The notes beneath the pieces were generated by a model. It searched no databases and had not been told where the DNA came from. It saw only the letters and a program-made list of their open reading frames with translations. This document shows, piece after piece, positions 8,833 to 19,712 of a stretch of 64,000 nucleotides of DNA (position 1 is its first letter; each line of letters opens with the position of its first letter). The translations under genes and the position numbers were made by a program. Source of the DNA: Moesziomyces globuligerus (Eukaryota; Basidiomycota; Ustilaginomycetes; Ustilaginales; Ustilaginaceae); assembly GCA_030849465.1 (NCBI GenBank), contig JARVLF010000018.1, positions 744,001-808,000 of the forward strand. Direction: 5' to 3'.

Positions 8833-11054
8833 CTACTTCTTGTCGAAGGCGGTGGTCTTCTCCTTGATGTGGTCGATGACCGAGGGGTCGGCGAGCGACG
8901 AGAGGTCGCCGAGGTTGTCCGTGTCGTGCGAGGCGCACTTCCTGAGGAGGCGGCGCATGATCTTGCCGGACCTCGTCTTGGGGAGGTCCGAGACGATGAT
9001 GATCTTCTTGGGCGCGGCAAAGGGGCCGATGTTCCTGCGCACCTGGATGACGAGCTCCTTGGTCAGCGCGTCCTCCGAGTCGTAGCTGAACTCGGGCTTG
9101 AGCGTGACGTAGGCGGCGATGGTCTGGCCCGTCACCTCGTCGGGGATGCCGACGACGGCCGTCTCGGCGACACCGGGGTGCTGGATGAGCGCCGACTCGA
9201 TCTCGGCCGTCGAGAGACGATGGCCCGAGACGTTGATCACGTCGTCGACACGGCCCTTGATCCAGATGTAGCCGTCCTTGTCGCGCGCAGCGCCGTCGCC
9301 CGTGAAGAAGTAGCCTTTGTAGGCGCGCATGTACGTGTCGAGGAAGCGCTGGTGGTCGCCGTACACGGTACGCGCCACCGAGGGCCACGGCTGACCGATC
9401 GCCAGCACACCCTCGACGTTGTTGCCCTCGAGCACCTTGCCCGATGTGGGGTCGAGCAGCACGGGCTTGATGCCGAAGAAGGGGAACGTGGCTGAGCCGG
9501 GCTTGGTCTTGGTCGCACCGGGCAGAGGCGTGATCATGATGGATCCGGACTCGGTCATCCAGTACGTGTCGACGATGGCGCACTCCTTGCGGCCGACGTT
9601 GTCGTTGTACCAGTGCCAGGCCTCCGGGTTGATGGGCTCGCCCACGGATCCGATGACGCGCAGCGACGAGAGGTCGTGCTTCTTGACGTGCTCGTCGCCG
9701 AGGCGGCGGAGCAGACGGATCGAGGTGGGCGCCGTGTAGAACTGGGTGAGCTTGTGCGTGTCGACGATCTCCCAGTATCGCGAGGGCGAGGGGTAGACGG
9801 GCGTCGACTCAAAGACGAGCGTCGTCACACCGTTCATCAGCGGGCCGTAGACGATGTACGAGTGGCCGGTGATCCAGCCGACGTCGGCCATGCATGCGAA
9901 GCGGTCGCCCTTGTCCGGGTGGACGTCAAAGACGTTTCGGAGGGTGAGCGCGGTGCCGAGGAGGTAGCCTGCGGTGGCGTGGACGACGCCCTTGGGCTTG
10001 CCGGTGGAGCCCGAGGTGTAGAGGATGAACAGCGGGTCCTCGGAGCTCATCGACTCGGGCGGGCAGTAGGCGCGCTCGCGCGAGCACGCCTCGTGCCACC
10101 AGATGTCGCGCTTGTCGTCAACGTTGACCTGGCCGCCGGTGCGCTTGACGACGACGACGTGCTCGACCTTGGGGCACTCCTTGAGCGCCGCATCGACGAT
10201 GCTCTTGGTGGCGATGGTGCGGCCACCGCGCTTGCCCTCGTCGGTGGTGATCACCACGCGTGCACCGCAGTCGTTGGTACGGTCGCGCAGCGAGTCCGCC
10301 GAGAAACCGGCAAAGACGACCGAGTGGATCGCACCGATACGCGCACACGCAAGTAAAGCGACGGCCGCCTCGGGGATCATGGGCAGGTAGACGATCACCG
10401 TGTCGCCCTTCTTGACGCCGAGCGTCTTGAGCATGTTGGCCGCCTGCGAGACCTGGACGAGCAGCTGCGAGTAGGTGATGTTCTGGTGCTGGCCGGGCTC
10501 GTCGGCCTCGTAGATGATGGCGACGCGATCGGGGTACTTGTGGGCCCATCGGTCGACACAGTTGTAGGTGGCATTGAGGCGGCCCTCGTTGAACCATGCC
10601 ACATCGCCGTTCTCGAAGCCGCCGGATCGGACCGTCTTGAAAGGCACATCCCAGTCGATCATCTCCTTGGCGACCTGTGTTCAAAAGTCGATAAGAGTCA
10701 GCCCTCTGTTCCCTCGAGAGCACTGGCAATTCTATTCCGCAACGGCTGGATCGGATGTGCCGATCAGCTGCCGATGCGGCGGGGATTCTCTCGGATACAG
10801 TGGCTCGAAGGTTGCGACCGTGTCCGGAGACTCCCGCCTTTTCGTCTGATCGGAAGGACCGAAGCAGAAGCAACGAGCAAAGACGTCGTTTGCGTACTCA
10901 CCTTGCCAAAGTATTCATCGGTGTTGTCGATCGACTGCGCGTAGTCGGTCTTGTACTTGTCGGCGGTGATGTGAGGGGCAGGACGGCCGTCCTTTCCCAA
11001 AAGACGGGAAGGGACGTCGAACGAGGGGACCTCGGGGACTTCAGCCTCGGCCAT
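8833..11054 (-). CDS. Acetyl-CoA synthetase (acetate-CoA ligase)
   Basis: Two exons: 10902-11054 (51 codons) and 8833-10674, with a 227-base GT-AG intron (donor GTGAGT, acceptor ACAG). The product has 664 residues, normal for fungal ACS. It activates acetate to acetyl-AMP and then acetyl-CoA in the cytosol or nucleus. Diagnostic motifs of the ANL superfamily are the P-loop-like [11 protein letters not shown] at about residues 270-280, [13 protein letters not shown], and the C-terminal [10 protein letters not shown] near 620, whose Lys is the catalytic and regulatory (acetylated) residue. The adenylate-binding motif, usually W-Q-T-E-[TS]-G, reads W-M-T-E-S-G near residue 423, so the Gln is replaced by Met. 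The first exon matches the N-terminal region of the family. A TATA-like element lies about 220 bases upstream. Confidence 0.96.
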
Positions 11055-11272
11055 GATGGGCGATGTGAGTGTGGTGAGGTTGTAGCGCTGGTTTCTCCAA
11101 TAGCGTAGAGCGGACGACCGGTCAGAGGTGGAGACAGAGGATCGGCGGTCTACCGGATGAGTGCAGAGTGTGGATGAGAAGGATATGAAACTGTCGTCGT
11201 TGTCGTTCGGACGTGGACGAGAGGGTATACTCGGGGGTCAAGGAGGAAAGGATGTCGGATCCAGTCCGAGTC

Positions 11273-11278
11273 TATATA
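11273..11278 (-). promoter_or_regulatory. TATA-like element upstream of acetyl-CoA synthetase
   Basis: TATATA occurs about 220 bases upstream of the acetyl-CoA synthetase start codon, in a GC-rich neighbourhood where such a hexamer stands out. It would imply a leader of roughly 150-190 bases. It is a candidate only. Confidence 0.45.
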
Positions 11279-11474
11279 GGCAGAGGCGCTGGAACGGTCA
11301 GATCCGCGAGGGACGTGGGAGGATCGTTTGCGGGGCAGCAGCGATGGAACGGCCGGTCAGCTGGCTGCTTCGGCAACATGCACAGTGCGGGCCCAAGGCG
11401 CTGGGCACGTCTTGTGGGCGAGACGACGGTGCGTGCTCGGGCGGAGAAGGCGGCGTCGGCGGCAGCGGCCGCTC

Positions 11475-11475
<1 letters not shown>

Positions 11476-11507
<32 letters not shown>

Positions 11508-11515
11508 CAGCAGCA
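11476..11515. repeat. AGC/CAG trinucleotide microsatellite
   Basis: About thirteen AGC units with one interruption (CAT), about 420 bases upstream of the acetyl-CoA synthetase start. It is not inside a supported coding region. Confidence 0.9.
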
Positions 11516-13827
11516 ACTCCACAGCACGGGAGCCCATCAAAGCCAAGGCGCACTATTGGCTCTGACCCAACTCAACAACTCCACATTGCGAAGAGGGCGG
11601 CGTCAGTCACCGTGCGTTCGGAAGTCGCACTTGGGCGGCGGCAGAGGAGCGACTGCCAAGGCCAATCGCCTGCACTGAGCACACAGTGGCTTGGCTGCAT
11701 TCATGCCTCACGAGCTAGCCAGCCAGCCAGCCAGCCACGCAGGCTCGTTCCTCCACCTCGCACTCGCCCAAGCCCGTCTCGGCCCTTCGGCCACTGCCTC
11801 CGACCATGCACGGTGGGCCCCGATGCCGCCATCGCTCGCAGCTTCCTCCGCCCCACTCTCACTCTTCATCTGGCATTGCTATTCGCTGGCCTTTGGTTGG
11901 ATCACGTCTCTCCGCATCTACAGCTGGAAGAGGCCTCTTCCAAAATCAAGAGCAAGAGCTAGATCGTGGGCGGTCACGAATGGCTCGAGCTTCGGGCCTC
12001 CACAGCCTCTAGCGAATGGAAGACCCGCCTCTGTCGGTGTGCCCGCCTCTCGCGTATGCATCTGGATTTTGGTTTTTTTTGGGCACGGTGAATCACTCTG
12101 GACGGGGTGGCCTGAGCGGGGAAAATCTCGCCTCTTCCGATGGCTCGCTCGTCATGCATCCGCACTTGGCCCTCGACCGTCACGCTCGAGACATGGCTGT
12201 CGGCGAACGCCCTCTCGAGAACGACGCACAGCTGATGGTTTCGGTGACCCGCCCTGCCCTCGCCCTCCCTGCTAGTAACGCTCGACGTGACGTTGGCTCC
12301 TTGTGCCGAAAAAATTGATTCCCCGGCAGTGGGCCGCTGTGGTGCCGAGATGCGCCTAGCAGCGAGTCTCCAGCCCGTCCGCCATCATCCCCGTGGCTCC
12401 CTTCCTCTGGCCCGCCACGGCGTTCCGACTGCGTGCGCCGACTGCGGGGCTCGACGCGGGCTCGATCGCTTTCGTCCGGAGAAGCGCGCCGGCTTGGCAG
12501 TCTGGCGAGTGTGGCTCCGTCTTAGATCCTAAAAGCTCCGTGCTGCCAACGTGGCGGTGGGGATGGGGTGCCTTGGCTTCCGCTGCCGATCACACCCTCG
12601 CCTTTCCCCAGATTTTCGCGTTTGCTCCCCCCATCGTGCTCGCCTGCTGCTCTGCGCTGCGTCTTCATGAGCTCGGGAAAAGCAAAAGGTAAGCGCCTTC
12701 AGGCTGGTGGGGCTGAGGCGGCCCTAGACGGCGTTGCTGGTTGGAGGTCGTCTGTGGACAGCGTTCCGCTTTACCCGGGGCTTAGACTCGTTCATGCACT
12801 GCATCTACTGTAACTTCGGTGCCCTCGGTTGCGGGATCGGGCGATGAGCGAAGCTATGAGCGTGAAGTGCTTCGCAACGTCCTGAAGCCTGCCAAGCCGA
12901 ACCCAGCTGTGCCTGGCCACACACCGAGGCGAGGCGCCTCTTGTTCTCGGCGCACGTCATCAACATGATGCCTGTTTGGATCGGATCCGTGAAGCGACGC
13001 TCTCGGCCATTCCATGGCATTGCGACTCGTGCTCCCAACAGATGCACATTGCAGTGAGCGTTGCGAAGACCGCTTTCGCGCGGCAATGGACCAAGCCATA
13101 GCCTGGCGCAGTCGCGTGTGTCACGAGCCAGAGAGACAGCTGTCGCGGATCGGGTAATGTTTGGTGCAATCTCCGCTGCAAGTTGGAGCAAAGGCGTGCT
13201 CGACGCTCGCCAACGCGCACCAGCTCGTCACAAGGCACAGATCCGCCGACAATCACTTCATGCATCCTGCAGCAGCAACAACAACCACAAACCAATCGCA
13301 TCTCAGCATGCCAAAGTGTGGCAGCCTCCCCTCATCTCAGATATCCCCTATGCCGCTCAATTCCCGTTGTGCCTCGTCGACTTCGGGCCGCATAGCCGAA
13401 TCTGCTCCCGCGCTTACTGAGATCGGTTGAACTTTCGGCCGCAAGGCTGGACCACATCGACGCGATCGGGCTTGGTCGGCCGCTGTTGTGTGGCTGCAAG
13501 ATGCATGGCATGCGCGAGACCCACGAGGCGCTAGACCCACGAGGATGCGGCAGCTTCCCGCCTAACCTGGTGATTGCATCGGGAAGACATCGGACCATCG
13601 GCCTCGCCTCGGGGGAGCCAGATTTACGGAAGTCGGATGGAATGCTTTGAGCCAAAAGTCAAAGCCGACCTTCTCCAGACGCGTCCGTTGGACAGGGTCC
13701 ACCCATCGTCGACTTGAGCCGCTTCCATCTCAATCCCAATCACCACCTGTCCGTCTCGACCTTCACTGAATCGTCACGCCCGTGAGCTCACCACCGATCG
13801 GTACTGTCGGCTTGATTGTACACCAAT

Positions 13828-15895
13828 ATGGACGGCCAAGCTGAGGGCTCTTCGCAGCACCGGCGCGTCGTGCTGCCCGCTCGTTCCGAGTACCGCTTTG
13901 AACTCGAGCCGCACGAGCGCCTCTCGATCCGCCTAGTCCAGAGCCGCACGCCCAGCGGAGAGGAGCCCGACGCCGAGATCTTTGGTGCCGAGCTCGTCGG
14001 CGGCAGTCAGGAGCGCTGGTATCCGTTTGGCGACGAGGCCAAGGCCGCCGTCTCGTCGTGGCGAGGCGCCGAGATCGAAATCGCCGGAACCGCATCCACA
14101 GAGTATCTCGCCGACGAGCCCTCGCCCGTCTACACCGCCTATTCCAACCTCCATCTGTACCTCGAGCGCAAGAGGATCCAGGCGCGCCAGGCGCTGCGTG
14201 CAGATGCCAAGCTCCTCACCACCTTGGCCGGTTCCGTGCTGGATCCGAGCTACGTCGCGCCGCGCACCACGGATCCGAGCACGGACACCGAATCCGATCC
14301 CAGCGGAACGGCCGCCACCACCGTCTACAGACCCGAAGGCCAGGGCCCGAGAGTCATGGTGCTCGGTCCCGAATCGGCGGGCAAGACGAGCCTGGTCAAG
14401 TTCCTCGCCAACTATGCATTGCGTTCGCCCGCCGTGGCGAGCCTGGGCAAGGGGGAGGCTGGCAAGGTGGCCGAAAGCCTGCGTATGGGAGGAGACGGCA
14501 TCATCTACCCGGACATGGAAGCCGGCCTCTCGGAAGAGGCCAAGAAGGCCAAGCGCGAGGAGGAGAAGCGCAGCGACATCACCGGTTGGTGGCCGGTGGT
14601 GGTCAATCTCGATCCGAGCGACGGTGCGCCGCCGGTACCATGCTGCCTGTCTGCGCTGCCTCTGTCGCCGCTTCCGCTTGCATCGCTGCCGTCGCCCTCG
14701 CCCGCCTTTCCGTTCGGCACCAACACAGGTACGACGGGAGCGATTCCGCCGGGCACCTCGACCGCACACGGCGTGGCGCCGCTCTCGCTGTGGCTGGGCA
14801 AGGAAAACGTGCGCGAGAACGAGCGGCATTTCCGTCGCGTCGTCGACTGGCTCGCCGAGGGGGTCGAAAGGCGGCTCGCGCGCGACTTTCGCTCGCGCAT
14901 GTCCGGTCTGCTCATCGACACGCCCGGCGTCGTCACCGCCGATGCACGCTCCAAGTACGCCTACCTCCAGCACTGCATCCGCGCCTTCAAGATCGACACG
15001 CTCGTCGTGCTCGGTCACGAGAAGCTCAACCTCGAGATGACCAAGCTCTTTGCCTCGGCCGTAGAGACGGCCGAGATTCCGGGCTCTGGTGGGCAGAAGC
15101 TGCCGAGGGTCAGTGTGATCAAGCTGCCCAAGAGCGGAGGCGTCGTCGAGCTCGACGAAACCTACCGTTCCAGACTCAAGGCGCTGCAGGTCAAGACCTA
15201 CTTCTACGGCGGCTCGGGGGCGGGTGGCAAAGGATCAGTGGCGCAGGAGGGAGGCGTGCCCAAGATCGTACTGCCCGGTCATGCGGATCCGCTCGGCGGT
15301 GTGCCTTCGCTCAGCCCTTACAGCACCACGATTCCGTTCGATCTGCTCGAGATCTACAAGGTCGGACAGGAATCTCTCGCGCCTTCGTCGGCGCTGCCCA
15401 TCGGCGCATCCAGGACGGTCACCGAGACGCAGCTCGTCAAGCTCGATCCGACCAACTCGGCCGCCGACCAGACGAGCCTGCTGCACAGCGTGCTTGCGCT
15501 CATCCAGCCGCCCCGCGGCGGAGGTGGGGCCGGTCAGCCTGACTCGTCCACCAACCCGACCGACGACGAGATCATCGGCTCGCCCATCCTCGGCTTTGTC
15601 CATGTGTAAGTTTCGACCCGCCTCCCAGCCCAACGCCAATTGACAAAGACAAAAGACTGACCTTATGGCGCCTCGTCCACTTGCCTTGTTGGGACACAGC
15701 GCCGACATCGACACGGTGCGCAAGAAGATCACCGTCCTCTCGCCGAGCGCAGGCAGGCTCCCCTCCAAGACCGCCATCCTCGGCGTGAGTATACTTCTCG
15801 CAGGGACTATCATCTTTTGGATCACCGTGTACTGACCGCCCACCTTGGTTTCCTCTTTTGGCCTGCTGCAGTCGCTCGATTGGCAAGACGTGTAA
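13828..15895 (+). CDS. CLP1: Clp1, polyribonucleotide kinase-like subunit of cleavage/polyadenylation factor IA
   Basis: Three exons: 13828-15605, 15700-15784 and 15872-15895, giving 628 residues. Clp1 links the cleavage factors in mRNA 3'-end formation. Visible parts are an N-terminal beta domain with the RYELEPHERLSIRL-like start (here YRFELEPHERLSIRLV), a Walker A motif GPESAGKT at residues 184-191, the NLDPSDG segment, LLIDTPGVV (Walker B-like) and VLGHEKL. The C-terminal domain crosses the two introns and ends with SLDWQDV. The protein is longer than the usual 420-460 residues because of a Ser/Pro-rich insertion after NLDPSDG and another before the C-terminus. The last coding exon is only 24 bases. 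The P-loop Lys and Thr are intact, so nucleotide binding is expected; kinase activity cannot be judged from sequence alone. Confidence 0.93.
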
Positions 15896-16184
15896 CACCA
15901 TCCTCCGCATCTCCTTCACCGCATCACTATGTGCCTGCGATCCCACTGCTCACTCCGTCGTGCTTCGATACCATTGTATCTTCTTGGCTATCCTTGGGCT
16001 GAGCGTGCAATTGGTTCGAATGGTCGGATTTCAGCCTGGCTGTGAGGTCTGCCTTTCCGGGCGAATCGAGTTCCCGCGACGAACCACAAGTCCAACGGGA
16101 CGCGGCCCGCGACACTACCGCTGGCTCAGGAAAAGAAAGCTCTAAATAAAAAAGTGGGAAAAAAAAAAGAGAGAGATTCGGACG
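15896..16184. other. Spacer between Clp1 and the tRNA-Gly terminator
   Basis: It holds the Clp1 3' region and A-rich runs from 16144 to 16170. I see no gene. Confidence 0.5.
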
Positions 16185-16192
16185 AAAAAAAA
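16185..16192 (-). terminator. Pol III oligo-T terminator of tRNA-Gly(UCC)
   Basis: Eight A residues on the plus strand are read as T8 on the minus strand, 8 bases past the discriminator base of the tRNA. Confidence 0.8.
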
Positions 16193-16200
16193 GGATGCGA

Positions 16201-16297
16201 TGCGCTGGAAGGGAATCGAACCCCTGCTTTCCGCTGTACAGTCTGAATGACCAAGAGATTATGGAAGGCGAATGTTCTACCACTAAACTACCAGCGC
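16201..16297 (-). tRNA. tRNA-Gly, anticodon UCC, with 26-base intron
   Basis: Read on the minus strand, the acceptor GCGCTGG pairs with CCAGCGC, followed by discriminator A. The D-arm reads GTTTAGTGGTAGAAC. The anticodon stem TTCGC pairs with GCGGA (one G-T pair), and the T-arm is AGGGG-TTCGATT-CCCTT. The loop C-T-TCC-A places anticodon TCC at 16265-16263. An intron follows A37, occupying 16236-16261 in the canonical position between bases 37 and 38. The internal promoter boxes A and B are intact. A broken recombinase-like relic begins about 700 bases upstream. Confidence 0.95.
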
Positions 16298-16981
16298 TCG
16301 ATATGTTTCCTTGGGTGTAAAGGACCATACATTACCATTAGATTCCAATCAGGCAGGCGCGCAGTCATTGATTTTCTAGGCGAGTCGATTTTGTGCGAGT
16401 GAGGTAGCCAGCGGGCCTGAGGCCCGCCTCACATCACGCTTGAGGGGGTGAGTTTTAGGACCGTCTCACAGAGTGCATTTGGGTCGGTCGGTCCTGACAA
16501 CCATCCTCTTGGCCTCGAATCGAACGCAATCGCAATGTACACGCACTTGCCCACCCACAAGGCCCTGAAGCAGCGTTCCAGGCGCAGTGTATTTGGCCTC
16601 CGCCTTGAAGCAGAGGTGCACGAGCTCAGCCGCAGCGCGCAGAGACCGCGCGCAGTGGTGCCGGTCGCCAACGGCGGTGCAGACGGGGTCAACAGCGCAC
16701 ACACCGCACCGCGCGCACACGGAGCACCCAGCGCAGCCAGCGCGTCTGCCGCGTCCTCCACGTTCGCCTTGTTGGCCGTGTAGGTTGCATCCGCACAAGG
16801 TGGTGGTGGTGGGCGGCGGGTGCAGCAGTAGCAGATGACGGTGAAATGGCGGCGGGCGGTGCTGTGGCTGATGTCGAGGTGGACGGGGTGGCGATGGATG
16901 CCAAGGGTTGATGATGCGGTGGTGGTGGTGGTGGTGGTGGATGCGGCGGCGTCATCGTCCGACGAGCCAACATCGACGAGC
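16298..16981. other. Region between tRNA-Gly and the recombinase relic, degenerate
   Basis: The minus strand stays open through most of this stretch in two frames, but the composition is poor: Thr run, Pro run, Cys-rich. A piece reading FRALWVGKCVYIAIAFDS (about 16513-16566) or, in another frame, LVHLCFKAEAKY looks more protein-like and may be further debris of the relic. A GGT repeat occupies 16918-16940. Confidence 0.4.
16918..16940. repeat. GGT microsatellite
   Basis: Seven complete GGT units plus GG. On the minus strand it encodes the Thr run that follows the recombinase-like relic. Confidence 0.9.
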
Positions 16982-17661
16982 TCAAACGCCCGGAAGACAA
17001 ATTGTTCGCCGTGCGTTGCGCTTGGTGGGGACCGGGAGGAAGTCGTGATAGTCGAAGTAGGACGGATCGACCGTCTCGACCATGTTGGCAATGCTGAGCT
17101 CGTGGTCGAAGATGCCATCTTCCTCCGCCATCTGGGTGAGCAGCAGCACAGGTTCAAGGCAGGCAGCTCCGCCGCTGTCGTACACGGCTGGTTGCGCCAC
17201 TTGGTTGGGTCGGCCCGGCTGCCCTTGAGATTGCGGAACGTGATGATGTCGCAGTGCAGCCGAAAGCGCGGTGGCCTGGTGGGCGGCGCTGGCGGAGGCT
17301 GCATCGCTCCAACCCTTGTTGCGTCCTCATCCTCATCCCCAGCATTGTCAGTTCTCCAGGGCGTGAGGTAGAATTCGACGTCGCGCCAGCGCAGCGCATC
17401 GGTCTGCATTCGACCGAGCACCACTTCGCTGGGCCGCACGGCACAGTGGGCAATGAGGAGGTGGAACGCCGCCATCCGGATCTGCTCGCGTGGGCAGCGC
17501 AGCAGCAGATGGCTGCCAAACACGCCCTCGCGGACAAAGTGGGCAAGATTGGCGTAGCTGGCTATCGGCTTGGGGCGTTGCGCAAAAACGGCGCCCTTAC
17601 AGATATGCGCCTCGGACTCCCCTCGAAGCGGGAAGCGGGTGCAGTCAAAGACTCGAGTCTT
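16982..17661 (-). pseudogene. Frameshifted relic resembling DUF3435-type tyrosine recombinase
   Basis: One minus frame from 17661 to about 17185 reads ASYANLAHFVREGVFGSHLL, then AFHLLIAHCAVRPSEVV, ALRWRDVEFYLTPW and IITFRNLKGSRADPTKWRNQ. The protein-like sequence then continues in another frame (AVYDSGGAACLEPVLLLTQM, EEDGIFDHELSIANMVETVD) to a stop at 16982. This order recalls my memory of the DUF3435 catalytic domain: an Arg in an A.RP.E context, A-L-R-W-.-D-.-E, a KG-type beta hairpin, then a leucine-rich helix before a D-G-x-F turn. There is no start codon: an in-frame stop lies just upstream (17662-17664), and the N-terminal domain and the later H-x-x-R...Y part are missing. I infer a decayed gene. 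An unrelated protein with an unseen intron is the alternative. Confidence 0.45.
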
Positions 17662-17855
17662 TCAACTTCTAGAAACGGTTGCCACGGAGGGCAGATCACA
17701 GTCGAGCATGGTATCAGGGGCTCATCCAAGTGCAAAGGCAGACCGCAAGAAGACGGCGAATGGCGATTTTTTCCAATGAACTCTTGCATTTCCGACAAGC
17801 TTCGGAGTCCAAGCTTAAGCTCTGGAGCCGAATGCCTAGCTTCTCTACGCGACAC

Positions 17856-19712
17856 TCAGGCCTTGTTGCGGTGAGTTCTGCTGATCCAGTCGTTGATCTT
17901 GAATTCGAGGCCGGGGAGGTTGCCCTTGTGTCGCTTGAGGCAGTCGATGAGTTCTGCGCTGTCGGGCGTGACGGCGGCGGCGGCGGGATGGCTACCCTCG
18001 AGGAGGGCGGCGCATTCGGCCTCGGAAGGGAGGGCAAAGACGTTGTGGCTCTGTTCCCACCTGAGCGGGCCTTTGCCTCTGAGCAGACTGTCGCGCGCCT
18101 GACGGGCCTCCTTGGACGTAGCGGGTTCGGGGACCGCCTCTAGATCGGGGACGTCCATCTTCAAGCCGGCCTTGCGGGCGGTTTCGAGATCGGCAAAGAA
18201 GAGGGCGCGGGTCTGGATGTCCGAGACCTTGTCGAGCGAAGCGGGATCCCAGTCTGCGATGCCGGTGCGACGCTTGCCCGTGGCAGGGTCGCGTTCGAGG
18301 ACGTGGGTGACGCCCGTGTAAAAGTCGCGGCCGATGGAAAAGTCGCAAAAGGCGGTAGCCAGACGCATGTCGAAGCGGAAGGCCTCTTCGACATCGAACC
18401 TCCTCGCCTCGAGGACGGCCTGGTGGGTGACCTTGAGCGCGCGGGGCGACTTGGTCTTGAGATCCTTGAGCGTCTGCGTCGCCCAGGCCTGCACCTCGGG
18501 GGTAATCTGCGTGAGCCCGAGCTCGGCGAGCTCCACAGCAGCCTGACTACCCGCGTTGGAGGCGGCGATCTCTTCGAGGCAGGAGAAGATGCTCTCGCAC
18601 GAGAGCTGACCAAAGACATAGTCGAGCGCGATGCGACGATCGCCAAAGAAGGCCGACTTTTGCAGCGTCTCGTTGGCGCGCAAGGGGTCGGCGGCAAACT
18701 CGTGCAGCGCCGACGAGACGAGCGAAGGGTTGAGCGCGCTCTCGGCAGGGAGCGTGCTGAGGCGGTGAGCGAGCGCATCGATGCTGCTCGACGAGACGTA
18801 GTGCGTGGCGAGACCGATGAGGTACGCCTCCTCGCCCGAGATGCGGGCACCTGTCATACCGAGGTACTGGCCGATGCGTCCATCGAGCCGGGCGAGCACG
18901 CGGGTGACGCCGACGTCGGGGAAGTAGCCGATGCCGGTCTCGGGCATGGCGAACATGGTGCGTTCGGTGGCGATGCGGAAGGGCGCGTGAACAGAGAGGC
19001 CGACGCCGCCGCCCATGGTGATGCCGTCCATGACCGAGACGAAGGTCTTTGGTTTCTTGAGCTCGCCGCCCTTGGAGCGGGTGAGGGTGCGGGCGTCTTC
19101 GGCGCCCTTGCCGGCGCTGTGGGCGTTGGCGGCCTCGCCGAGGCGGGCGATCTTGTAGTCGAGCTGGAACTCGGACTGGAAAAAGTCGAGCGCGGTCTTG
19201 CGGACGGCAGCGTCGTGCGAGTCGGCGGCCTTGACGACGGCGAGCACGTCGCCGCCGGAGCAGAGCGCGCGGCCGACGCCGCGGAGGAGGATGACGTTGC
19301 AGGTGGCGGAGCGGATGCACTCGTCGAGCGCCGCATCGATGAGGTCGACCATCTCCTGGTTGAGCGCGTTGAGCGCCTTTTCGCGGTTGAGCAGGATGGT
19401 GCGCAGCCCGCCCTCGGAGAGGAGCTGGACGAGCTTGGTGTTGTCGAGCGCCGCCGCATTCGGGTTGGCCGCACCAGCGGCCTTGGGCGCGGCGCTCATG
19501 GCGACCGAGGAGGAGAACTGGCGCGAGACTTGGTGGAGGCGGGCGTTGGCCGTGTTGACACGCTTGGCAGACATGGTGCGGGGAGCAGCGAAGAAGCGAG
19601 GCAGCGAAGAAGCGATGCGGGCCGCAGCAGCAGCAGCGGGGGTGGCGGCGGCGGACGAGGGGCGGGCGAGGAGGGAGGTGGTGGAGGTGCGCAGGAGGTT
19701 GGACGTCCTCAT
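17856..19712 (-). CDS. 3-hydroxyisobutyryl-CoA hydrolase, mitochondrial (HIBCH/Ehd3)
   Basis: 618 residues from the ATG at 19712; one exon. It hydrolyses 3-hydroxyisobutyryl-CoA in mitochondrial valine breakdown; the yeast homologue is also found on the mitochondrial ribosome as mS47. Enoyl-CoA hydratase/isomerase fold signs are LNREKALNALN, the oxyanion-hole segments ALCSGGDV and GITMGGGVGL, and the HIBCH-specific MPETGIGYFPDVG with acidic catalytic residues. The C-terminal region includes a long helical part ending in FKINDWISRTHRNKA. The first 50 residues are Arg/Ser/Ala-rich with almost no acids, a typical matrix presequence. The frame is open further upstream but without a credible start. 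The protein is about 100 residues longer than yeast Ehd3, mostly from the Ala-rich N-terminus and an insertion after RLGEAANAHSAG. Confidence 0.93.
   Translation of the reverse strand: MRTSNLLRTSTTSLLARPSSAAATPAAAAAARIASSLPRFFAAPRTMSAKRVNTANARLHQVSRQFSSSVAMSAAPKAAGAANPNAAALDNTKLVQLLSEGGLRTILLNREKALNALNQEMVDLIDAALDECIRSATCNVILLRGVGRALCSGGDVLAVVKAADSHDAAVRKTALDFFQSEFQLDYKIARLGEAANAHSAGKGAEDARTLTRSKGGELKKPKTFVSVMDGITMGGGVGLSVHAPFRIATERTMFAMPETGIGYFPDVGVTRVLARLDGRIGQYLGMTGARISGEEAYLIGLATHYVSSSSIDALAHRLSTLPAESALNPSLVSSALHEFAADPLRANETLQKSAFFGDRRIALDYVFGQLSCESIFSCLEEIAASNAGSQAAVELAELGLTQITPEVQAWATQTLKDLKTKSPRALKVTHQAVLEARRFDVEEAFRFDMRLATAFCDFSIGRDFYTGVTHVLERDPATGKRRTGIADWDPASLDKVSDIQTRALFFADLETARKAGLKMDVPDLEAVPEPATSKEARQARDSLLRGKGPLRWEQSHNVFALPSEAECAALLEGSHPAAAAVTPDSAELIDCLKRHKGNLPGLEFKINDWISRTHRNKA

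Larger units (their letters stand above)
11055..13827. other. Intergenic region, about 2.8 kb, divergent promoters
   Basis: This region lies between the divergent starts of acetyl-CoA synthetase (11054, -) and Clp1 (13828, +). It holds a TATA-like element at 11273-11278, an AGC microsatellite at 11476-11515 and a CCAG-type short repeat near 11716-11737. The open frames within it are repeat-driven or lack protein-like composition. I find no tRNA or recognisable ncRNA. Confidence 0.55.
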
